A stretch of DNA of 7,009 nt, taken from positions 1 through 7,009 of the forward strand of contig CAAGHV010000200.1 of NCBI GenBank assembly GCA_900769785.1, written 5' to 3'. Shown here in pieces: positions 1 through 4,875 of the stretch; within the stretch, counting starts at the first letter, position 1; the number at the start of each line of letters is the position of its first letter. Made by a program: the position numbers and the translations under genes. This DNA comes from Bacteroidales bacterium (lineage in GTDB: Bacteria > Bacteroidota > Bacteroidia > Bacteroidales > P3). Under the pieces are notes generated by a model. That model had not been told where the DNA came from. It did no database searches and saw only the letters and a program-made list of their open reading frames with translations.

Positions 1-33
1 TATAGGTGGCGGGTTCGAGCCCCGTCTTCCGCT
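1..33 (+). tRNA. 3' end of a tRNA, probably tRNA-Gly (truncated by window edge)
   Basis: Only the 3' part is present. The T-arm is clear: stem 9-13 (GCGGG) pairs with 21-25 (CCCGT) around the TTCGAGC loop at 14-20. Bases 26-32 (CTTCCGC) are the 3' acceptor strand and would pair with a 5' GCGGAAG outside the window. The discriminator is T33. GCGGAAG acceptors with U73 are typical of bacterial tRNA-Gly, and a Gly-Thr-tuf order is common in Bacteroidetes, so Gly is inferred; the anticodon is not visible. No CCA follows (CGA at 34-36), so the CCA end would be added after transcription. Confidence 0.8.
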
Positions 34-102
34 CGAGAAAAGCTACTGTGGATACGGACGGGGGATGTTTTTTCTTTTCGTTCGTTTTTTTTGCAAGCAA
101 AG
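34..102 (+). other. T-rich spacer between two tRNA genes
   Basis: This 69-base spacer contains T6 at 68-73 and T8 at 85-92, broken by a few C and G bases. I find no G+C-rich stem directly before either T-run, so neither looks like a standard intrinsic terminator. The two tRNAs are probably cut from one precursor. No reading frame or promoter is convincing here. Confidence 0.4.
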
Positions 103-174
<72 letters not shown>

Positions 175-340
175 CAGAAAATAAAATAAGCTCTTGCAAA
201 TGCAAGGCATGGGTAATGGATGAAGAAAATTGAGAGAAGGATAATTCTGCTCGGTTTTCTTCAAGAACGTATGAAATTGTATTGCGAGAGTTTAATAAGA
301 CAGAATTAATATATTTATAAACATTTAATACAGAAATACA
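175..340 (+). other. Leader region between tRNA-Thr and tuf
   Basis: This 166-base A+T-rich stretch holds no gene. A short hairpin (193-197 CTTGC with 202-206 GCAAG, loop AAAT) lies about 18 bases after the tRNA and lacks a following T-run. The nearest match to the Bacteroidetes -7 element TAnnTTTG is TATATTTA at 310-317, but no TTTG sits at the expected 19-21 base distance upstream (TTG at 282-284 is 25 bases away). tuf may therefore be transcribed from its own weakly recognisable promoter or by read-through from the tRNA genes. Confidence 0.35.
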
Positions 341-1528
341 ATGGCAAAAGAAAAATTCGATCGTTCCAAACCGCACGTAAATATTGGTACAATCGGTCAC
401 GTTGACCACGGTAAAACCACTTTGACCACTGCTATTACAAAGGTATTGGCTGAAAAGGGTTTGTCTGAAGCAAAAGATTTCGATTCTATCGACTCTGCTC
501 CAGAAGAAAAAGAAAGAGGTATTACTATTAATACTGCTCACGTTGAGTATCAAACTGAAACTCGTCACTACGCTCACGTTGACTGTCCTGGTCACGCTGA
601 CTACGTAAAAAACATGGTAACAGGTGCTGCTCAGATGGACGGTGCTATCTTGGTTGTTGCTGCAACTGATGGTCCTATGCCTCAAACTCGTGAACACATC
701 CTTTTGGCTCGTCAGGTAGGCGTTCCTAGAATTGTTGTTTTCATGAATAAATGTGACTTGGTTGACGATCCTGAATTGTTAGACCTTGTTGAAATGGAAG
801 TTCGTGATTTGTTGTCATCTTACGAATATGATGGAGATAACACTCCAGTTATCCGTGGGTCGGCTTTGGCTGGTTTGAATGGAGAAGCTAGCGGTGTTAA
901 AAACGTTGAAGATTTGATGGATGCCGTTGATACATGGATTCCACTTCCTCCACGTGATATTGATAAAGATTTCTTGATGCCAATCGAAGACGTATTCTCA
1001 ATTACAGGTCGTGGTACTGTTGCTACAGGTCGTATCGAAACAGGTATTATCCACACTTCTGATCCTGTTGATATCATCGGTATGGGTGCTGAAAAATTGA
1101 AATCTGTTGTTACAGGTGTTGAAATGTTCCGCAAAATCCTTGATGAAGGTGAAGCTGGTGATAACGTTGGTCTATTGCTTCGTGGTATTGATAAAGATGA
1201 AATCCGTCGTGGTATGGTTATCGCTAAACCAGGTTCGGTACATCCTCACAAAAAATTTGAAGCTACAGTTTACGTATTGAAGAAAGAAGAAGGTGGACGT
1301 CACACTCCATTCGGAAACAGATATCGTCCTCAATTCTACTTCAGAACTACTGACGTAACAGGTGAAATTACTTTACCAGAAGGACGCGAAATGGTAATGC
1401 CTGGCGATAACTTGACAATCACTGTTGAATTGATTTCGGAAATTGCTTTGAACGAAAACTTGCGTTTTGCTATCCGTGAAGGTGGTAGAACAGTAGGTTC
1501 TGGTCAGGTAACTAAAATTATTGAATAA
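341..1528 (+). CDS. tuf: Elongation factor Tu
   Basis: EF-Tu is the GTPase that carries aminoacyl-tRNA to the ribosomal A site in the cytoplasm. The protein has 395 residues, the normal full length. GTP-binding motifs are intact: GHVDHGKT (19-26, P-loop), RGITIN (59-64, switch I), DCPGH (81-85, with catalytic His85), NKCD (136-139) and SAL (174-176). Domain 2 begins near FLMPIEDVF (211 on) and carries TGRGTVATGRIETG; domain 3 follows with KKEEGGRHTPF and ends in GGRTVGSGQVTKIIE. The ATG start gives the standard MAKEKFDRSKPHVNIGTIGH N-terminus; there is no Shine-Dalgarno sequence, only an A-rich upstream stretch. The gene sits between tRNA-Thr and tRNA-Trp. Leucine is coded mostly by TTG (20 of 28), a stronger bias than in rplL. 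No defect is visible. Confidence 0.99.
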   Translation: MAKEKFDRSKPHVNIGTIGHVDHGKTTLTTAITKVLAEKGLSEAKDFDSIDSAPEEKERGITINTAHVEYQTETRHYAHVDCPGHADYVKNMVTGAAQMDGAILVVAATDGPMPQTREHILLARQVGVPRIVVFMNKCDLVDDPELLDLVEMEVRDLLSSYEYDGDNTPVIRGSALAGLNGEASGVKNVEDLMDAVDTWIPLPPRDIDKDFLMPIEDVFSITGRGTVATGRIETGIIHTSDPVDIIGMGAEKLKSVVTGVEMFRKILDEGEAGDNVGLLLRGIDKDEIRRGMVIAKPGSVHPHKKFEATVYVLKKEEGGRHTPFGNRYRPQFYFRTTDVTGEITLPEGREMVMPGDNLTITVELISEIALNENLRFAIREGGRTVGSGQVTKIIE

Positions 1529-1546
1529 TAATTAAATCTGGTATAT

Positions 1547-1570
1547 AGGCAAGAGTACAACCTCTTGCCT
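1547..1570 (+). other. 9-bp hairpin between tuf and tRNA-Trp
   Basis: Bases 1547-1555 (AGGCAAGAG) pair perfectly with 1562-1570 (CTCTTGCCT) around a 6-base loop. The hairpin lies 18 bases after the tuf stop and 4 bases before the tRNA-Trp 5' end. Only TT follows, so it is a poor intrinsic terminator. More likely roles are protecting the 3' end of the tuf messenger once RNase P frees the tRNA, or partial attenuation. The pairing is seen; the role is inferred. Confidence 0.6.
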
Positions 1571-1574
1571 TTAC

Positions 1575-1645
1575 AGGGGCATAGTTTAAGGGCAGAATAG
1601 TGGTCTCCAAAACCATTGATGGGAGTTCGAATCTCTCTGCCCCTG
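1575..1645 (+). tRNA. tRNA-Trp, anticodon CCA
   Basis: The acceptor pairs 1575-1581 (AGGGGCA) with 1638-1644 (TGCCCCT), followed by discriminator G1645; AGGGGCA with G73 is the classic bacterial tRNA-Trp pattern. The anticodon stem 1600-1604/1612-1616 closes the loop CTCCAAA with CCA at 1607-1609. The T stem 1621-1625/1633-1637 closes TTCGAAT. The D stem (1584-1587/1595-1598) is weak, with two G-T pairs. CCA is not encoded. It lies between tuf and secE on the same strand and is probably cut from the tuf-secE transcript, leaving secE with a leader of about 19 bases. Confidence 0.96.
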
Positions 1646-1664
1646 CAAATAAAAAATAATAACG

Positions 1665-1880
1665 ATGTCAAAAGTAAGTAATTACATAAAATCTAGCTAT
1701 GATGAGCTTGTTCACAAGGTATCATGGCCGACAATGCAGGAGTTGCAAAGCAGTGCTATAGTAGTAGCTGTTGCAGCTTTGATTTTTGCAATAATAGTGT
1801 TCATAATGGACTTTGTCTTTGGAGCACAAAATATGGAATGGAAAGGCATCTTAGGATACTTTTATGAAATATTCAAATAG
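1665..1880 (+). CDS. secE: Preprotein translocase subunit SecE
   Basis: SecE is the small essential subunit that clamps SecY in the protein-export channel of the inner membrane. This 71-residue protein is the short, single-span form found in most bacteria, unlike the three-span E. coli protein. The amphipathic N-terminal region carries the family motif YDELVHKVSWPTMQEL (about 13-28). One hydrophobic segment follows at about 30-53 (rich in A, V, I and F), then a short C-terminal tail. The ATG start is preceded by an A-rich stretch with no Shine-Dalgarno sequence. It begins 19 bases after tRNA-Trp and is followed by an unusually long structured gap before nusG. The secE-nusG pair is conserved across bacteria, which supports the call. 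Confidence 0.97.
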   Translation: MSKVSNYIKSSYDELVHKVSWPTMQELQSSAIVVAVAALIFAIIVFIMDFVFGAQNMEWKGILGYFYEIFK

Positions 1881-1905
1881 TGATTTCGTACAAGCTTTAT
1901 TGTCT

Positions 1906-1980
1906 TGCTTCCCAATATCGATAAACAAACACCGTTTATTGAGGCAATACGGTGAAATTGTTATTTGAAGTATTTTTTTT
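1906..1980 (+). terminator. Possible branched terminator or attenuator between secE and nusG
   Basis: Several pairings can be drawn. Hairpin 1 joins 1930-1934 (CACCG) and 1937-1941 (TATTG) to 1945-1949 (CAATA) and 1950-1954 (CGGTG), with a TT bulge and an AGG loop. An outer stem joins 1906-1911 (TGCTTC) to 1967-1972 (GAAGTA), with inner AATA/TATT pairs at 1914-1917/1962-1965, and ends directly before T8 (1973-1980). A competing hairpin joins 1918-1926 (TCGATAAAC) to 1934-1942 (GTTTATTGA) and cannot coexist with hairpin 1. A closed stem followed by a T-run looks like a weak terminator, and the competing fold suggests a switch. The outer stem is A+T-rich, so function is uncertain. Confidence 0.35.
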
Positions 1981-2007
1981 GGTATATAGATAATTACTAT
2001 AATTTTT
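1978..2007 (+). promoter_or_regulatory. Weak candidate promoter before nusG
   Basis: TTTG at 1978-1981 and TAATTTTT at 2000-2007 resemble the Bacteroidetes -33 (TTTG) and -7 (TAnnTTTG) elements, with 18 bases between them, slightly short of the usual 19-21, and one mismatch in the -7 box. Transcription would begin near 2012, leaving a leader of only about 8 bases before the nusG ATG. Such matches arise easily in A+T-rich DNA, so this is tentative. Confidence 0.2.
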
Positions 2008-2019
2008 CAAGTCAGGGAC

Positions 2020-2565
2020 ATGGGTGAGTTAGTAAAAAAATGGTATGTATTAAAAGCAATTAGCGGAAAGGAAAATAAAGCCAAAGAGTACATTTTGAAT
2101 GAAGTGTCTAAATTAGGTTTACAGGAGTATGTTTCGCAAGTGTTGGTTCCTATGGAAAAGGTATACTCTATTCGTAACGGAAAGAAGGTGGTTAAAGAAC
2201 GTAACTACTTTCCGGGTTATGTTATGATAGAGGCTGCTTTGGCAGGAGAAATAGCACATATTATTCAAAACATTCCCAATGTCATTGATTTCATACGTGA
2301 ACGCGATGGAAACCCCGCACCCATGCGTCAAGCCGAGGTCAATCGTCTTTTAGGTAATATCGACGAGATGAACGAAATTGGCGAAGGTATGACTGATCCA
2401 TTTATTGTGGGCGAATCGGTAAAAGTTATTGATGGCCCTTTCAATAGTTTCAGCGGAATCATAGAGGAGGTGAATTTAGAGAAGAAAAAAATGGTCGTAA
2501 TGGTCAAAATTTTTGGACGTAAAACTCCTCTTGAATTGAACTTCGGACAGGTAGAAAAAGAATAG
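2020..2565 (+). CDS. nusG: Transcription termination/antitermination factor NusG
   Basis: NusG binds the clamp of RNA polymerase, affects pausing and termination, and can bridge polymerase to the ribosome through protein S10. The 181-residue length is normal. The N-terminal NGN domain (about 6-115) shows KWYVLKAISGKE (7-18), FPGYVMIE (64-71) and IPNVIDFIRERDGNPAPMR (85-103). The C-terminal KOW domain (about 127-181) carries GESVKVIDGPFNSFSGIIEE (131-150) and ends in the usual beta-strand pattern FGRKTPLELNFGQVEKE. The ATG at 2020 places the WYV motif at the normal distance from the N-terminus. Two TAG stop codons lie in tandem at the end. rplK begins 50 bases later. The long gap upstream may allow its expression to be set separately from secE. 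Confidence 0.98.
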   Translation: MGELVKKWYVLKAISGKENKAKEYILNEVSKLGLQEYVSQVLVPMEKVYSIRNGKKVVKERNYFPGYVMIEAALAGEIAHIIQNIPNVIDFIRERDGNPAPMRQAEVNRLLGNIDEMNEIGEGMTDPFIVGESVKVIDGPFNSFSGIIEEVNLEKKKMVVMVKIFGRKTPLELNFGQVEKE

Positions 2566-2615
2566 TAGTATCAAAGTAATTAAATTATAGAATTAAAATT
2601 TAGCATTAATCAAAA

Positions 2616-3059
2616 ATGGCAAAAGAAGTTGCAGGATTGATCAAATTGCAAATCAAAGGTGGTGCTGCAAATCCTTCACCTCCGGTAGGACCGGCATTGG
2701 GTGCTAAGGGTGTTAACATCATGGAATTTTGTAAACAGTTCAACGCTCGTACTCAAGATATGGCAGGTAAAATTACTCCTGTTATTATCACTGTTTACAA
2801 AGATAAATCATTTGATTTTGTAATCAAAACGACCCCTGTTGCAATCCAATTGAAAGAAGCAGCAAAAATCAAAAGCGGTTCTGCTGAACCTAATAGAAAC
2901 AAAGTTGCTTCCGTTACTTGGGAACAGGTGCGTCAAATTGCAGAGGTAAAAATGCCCGACTTGAACTGTTTCACTATCGAAGCAGCTATGAGCATGGTAG
3001 CCGGAACTGCAAGAAGTATGGGTATCACTGTTACGGGTGAAAATCCTTTCGCTAAATAA
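2616..3059 (+). CDS. rplK: 50S ribosomal protein L11
   Basis: L11 (uL11) binds the GTPase-associated centre of 23S rRNA at the base of the L7/L12 stalk; it is needed for RelA activation and forms part of the thiostrepton site. The 147 residues are close to the usual 141-147. The N-terminal domain has the signature ANPSPPVGPALGAKGVNIME (18-37) with prolines 22 and 23, followed by FCKQFNART. The C-terminal rRNA-binding domain has IKSGSAEPNRNKV and ends in GTARSMGITV. The linker normally reads KTPP; here it reads KTTP (Thr73), an unusual change. The start is ATG in an A-rich context. rplA follows after 18 bases, the usual pairing. Confidence 0.99.
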   Translation: MAKEVAGLIKLQIKGGAANPSPPVGPALGAKGVNIMEFCKQFNARTQDMAGKITPVIITVYKDKSFDFVIKTTPVAIQLKEAAKIKSGSAEPNRNKVASVTWEQVRQIAEVKMPDLNCFTIEAAMSMVAGTARSMGITVTGENPFAK

Positions 3060-3077
3060 TTAAAGTAAAAAAACAAC

Positions 3078-3773
3078 ATGGCAAAACTATCTAAAAAACA
3101 AAAAATTGCTTTAGCAAAATTCGACAAAACTAAAGTTTATTCTTTAGAAGAAGCTGTATCAGTTGTAAAAGACATTACTTATACAAAGTTTGATGCTTCT
3201 GTTGATATCGATGTACGCTTAGGTGTTGATCCACGTAAAGCCAACCAAATGGTACGCGGTAGTGTTACATTGCCTCACGGAACAGGAAAGACTGTTAGAG
3301 TATTGGTATTGTGTACTCCTGATAAAGAAGAAGAAGCTAAGGCTGCCGGAGCTGATTATTATGGCTTAGATGATTATATCGCTAAGATAAAAGGCGGTTG
3401 GACGGATGTAGATGTTATTATTACCATGCCAAGTGTAATGCCTAAGGTTGGTGCATTAGGAAAAATATTAGGCCCTAGAGGCTTGATGCCTAATCCCAAA
3501 ACAGGTACTGTTACTATGGAAGTCGGTAAAGCCGTACAAGAAGCTAAAGCAGGTAAGATTGACTTCAAAGTTGACAAATTTGGTATCATTCATACAGCAG
3601 TAGCAAAAACGTCATTCGACAACGAGAAAATCGTAGAAAATGCTCGTGAAGTATTACAAGCGATATTAAAATTGAAACCTTCTGCTGCGAAAGGTACTTA
3701 TATGAAGAGTATTTATATCTCTAGTACAATGAGTCCTGGAATAAAAGTAGATACTAAATCAGTTAGCTTATAA
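3078..3773 (+). CDS. rplA: 50S ribosomal protein L1
   Basis: L1 (uL1) binds helices 76-78 of 23S rRNA, forms the mobile L1 stalk and helps eject deacylated tRNA from the E site. In many bacteria it also represses its own operon by binding an L1-site mimic in the messenger. The 231 residues match the usual 225-235. The signature region spans about 114-145, with MPSVMPKVGALGKILGPRG (117-135) then LMPNPKTGTV. Domain I is built from both ends of the chain (DASVDIDVRLGVDPRKANQM near 39-58 and KGTYMKSIYISSTMSPGIKV near the C-terminus). The start is ATG, 18 bases after the rplK stop, with no Shine-Dalgarno sequence. I could not identify an L1-binding mimic in the short gaps before rplK or rplA. Confidence 0.99.
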   Translation: MAKLSKKQKIALAKFDKTKVYSLEEAVSVVKDITYTKFDASVDIDVRLGVDPRKANQMVRGSVTLPHGTGKTVRVLVLCTPDKEEEAKAAGADYYGLDDYIAKIKGGWTDVDVIITMPSVMPKVGALGKILGPRGLMPNPKTGTVTMEVGKAVQEAKAGKIDFKVDKFGIIHTAVAKTSFDNEKIVENAREVLQAILKLKPSAAKGTYMKSIYISSTMSPGIKVDTKSVSL

Positions 3774-3802
3774 ACAGTAAAAAGTAAATTTTCGAAGACA
3801 TT

Positions 3803-4324
3803 ATGAGAAAAGAACAGAAAGCCCAACTAATAGATTCTCTATACGAACAAGTTTCGAGCTATCCTCATCTGTATATAGCAGATATTGGAGGTTTGGATTC
3901 TGTACAAACTAGCAAATTGCGCCGTTTGGCTTTTCGTAGAGAAGTTAAATTAGTTGTCGTTAAAAACACTTTGCTTATAAAAGCATTGGAAAGAACAGGT
4001 ATCGATTATTCTGAATTGTACCCTGTTATTAAAGGCGAAACTGCGATAATGCTTTCGAACTCCAATAATGCTCCTGCTAAACTTATTAAAGAGTTTAGAG
4101 CTTCAGCAGCGAAACCTATTTTGAAAGGTGCTTATGTAGAAGAAGCTTTCTATGTTGGTGATGAAAACTTGGAAACATTAGTAAATATCAAATCCAAGAA
4201 TGAACTTATTGCCGATGTTGTTGCCCTTCTTCAATCCCCAATCAAAAATGTGGTTTCTGCATTGCAATCAGGAGGAAACACATTATCAGGTGTTCTTAAA
4301 ACTTTATCGGAAAAACCCGAATAA
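3803..4324 (+). CDS. rplJ: 50S ribosomal protein L10
   Basis: L10 (uL10) anchors L7/L12 dimers to the ribosome; the L10-L12 complex recruits elongation factors and often represses its own messenger. The 173 residues are a typical length. The N-terminal rRNA-binding domain has LYIADIGGLDSVQTSKLRR (23-41), then FRREVKLVVVKNTLLIKAL and KGETAIMLS, the usual L10 landmarks. The C-terminal part (about 135-173) is the predicted long helix that docks L12 dimers (NELIADVVALLQSPIKNVVS). The number of dimers bound cannot be read reliably from sequence. The start is ATG, 29 bases after rplA. The preceding gap is too short to hold a full L10 leader-binding site, so any such site would lie inside rplA. Confidence 0.98.
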   Translation: MRKEQKAQLIDSLYEQVSSYPHLYIADIGGLDSVQTSKLRRLAFRREVKLVVVKNTLLIKALERTGIDYSELYPVIKGETAIMLSNSNNAPAKLIKEFRASAAKPILKGAYVEEAFYVGDENLETLVNIKSKNELIADVVALLQSPIKNVVSALQSGGNTLSGVLKTLSEKPE

Positions 4325-4386
4325 TAAGATGTGTAAAAACATCGAGAAAAAAATAAATTGTAAAACATAAAAAAACAATAAAAATC
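4325..4386 (+). other. A-rich leader before rplL
   Basis: This 62-base gap has a short hairpin (4328-4332 GATGT with 4339-4343 ACATC, loop of 6) and then a stretch made almost wholly of A with a few T, C and G up to the rplL ATG. There is no Shine-Dalgarno sequence. An open A-rich leader is favourable for initiation in Bacteroidetes, and could help rplL, whose protein is needed in several copies per ribosome, to outproduce rplJ. That role is an inference. Confidence 0.4.
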
Positions 4387-4761
4387 ATGGCAGATATTAA
4401 AGCTCTTGCTGAACAATTAGTAAACCTTACAGTTAAAGAAGTAAAAGAATTAGCTGACGTATTAAAAGAAGAATATGGTATTGAACCTGCTGCTGCTGCT
4501 GTTGCAGTTGCTGCTGCTCCAGCCGCTGGTGTTGCTGCTGAAGAAGAAAAAACATCTTTTGATGTTATATTGAAATCAGCCGGTGCTCAAAAATTAGCTG
4601 TAGTAAAATTAGTAAAAGACTTGGCTAGTTTAGGTTTGAAAGAAGCTAAAGAATTAGTAGACGCTGCTCCTAAGCCAATAAAAGAAGGCGTTTCTAAAGA
4701 CGAAGCTGAAGCTTTGAAAAAATCTTTAGAAGAAGCTGGTGCAGAAGTTGAAATCAAATAA
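4387..4761 (+). CDS. rplL: 50S ribosomal protein L7/L12
   Basis: L7/L12 (bL12) forms the flexible stalk that recruits and stimulates translational GTPases such as EF-Tu and EF-G, and is the only ribosomal protein present in multiple copies. The 124 residues are normal. The N-terminal dimerisation helices (about 1-32) contain LAEQLVNLTVKEVKELADVL. A flexible Ala/Pro hinge (about 34-51) follows, coded largely by GCT repeats. The C-terminal domain (about 57-124) has FDVILKSAGAQKLAVVKLVK (59-78), then LGLKEAKELVDAAPKPIKEG and EEAGAEVEIK; the factor-binding face with K/V/K residues is intact. It lies after rplJ as usual. A strong hairpin follows before rpoB, so rplL can probably be expressed above rpoB. 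Confidence 0.99.
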   Translation: MADIKALAEQLVNLTVKEVKELADVLKEEYGIEPAAAAVAVAAAPAAGVAAEEEKTSFDVILKSAGAQKLAVVKLVKDLASLGLKEAKELVDAAPKPIKEGVSKDEAEALKKSLEEAGAEVEIK

Positions 4762-4782
4762 CATAACGTTGTTTGTACACTC

Positions 4783-4825
4783 TAAGGAATAGGGCTTCCG
4801 ATACATTCGGAAAGCCTATTCCTTA
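4783..4825 (+). terminator. Long hairpin between rplL and rpoB (likely attenuator or RNase III site)
   Basis: Bases 4783-4793 (TAAGGAATAGG) pair perfectly with 4815-4825 (CCTATTCCTTA). After a 2x2 internal loop, 4796-4801 (TTCCGA) pair with 4807-4812 (TCGGAA) around the loop TACAT. This gives 11 + 6 base pairs. Only a broken T stretch follows (TTGCTATTTAATTT), so termination would be partial. E. coli has an attenuator and an RNase III cut site in the same gap; the parallel in position is known biology, while the function here is inferred. Confidence 0.7.
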
Positions 4826-4875
4826 TTGCTATTTAATTTAGTTCGTAGTTTCTAAAACCATAAAAGATAATAACC

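Noticed and set aside
310..317. TATATTTA as a -7 promoter element for tuf
   Set aside because: One mismatch to TAnnTTTG and no TTTG or TTG at the right distance upstream; not strong enough to call.
820..1134. Open frame on the - strand inside tuf
   Set aside because: It is antisense to a clear EF-Tu gene and its protein has no family features; it results from tuf codon bias.
2119..2331. Open frame on the - strand inside nusG
   Set aside because: Antisense shadow of a well-supported gene, with no independent evidence.
2566..2615. Search for an L1-binding mimic before rplK
   Set aside because: The 50-base gap is A+T-rich and I see no structure resembling the 23S rRNA L1 site.
2933..3127. Open frame on the - strand across the rplK-rplA junction
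   Set aside because: Overlaps the conserved coding of both genes; the hydrophobic stretch arises from antisense reading.
3374..3589. Open frame on the - strand inside rplA
   Set aside because: Antisense to the most conserved L1 signature; no independent support.
4328..4343. Hairpin after rplJ as a terminator
   Set aside because: Only 5 base pairs and no T-run follows; it could not stop transcription before rplL.
4231..4416. Open frame on the - strand across the rplJ-rplL gap
   Set aside because: Phe/Tyr/Cys-rich translation of A-rich DNA read backwards; no family features.
4834..4841. TAATTTAG as a -7 element for an rpoB promoter
   Set aside because: One mismatch and no matching -33 element; the expected position falls inside the hairpin stem.
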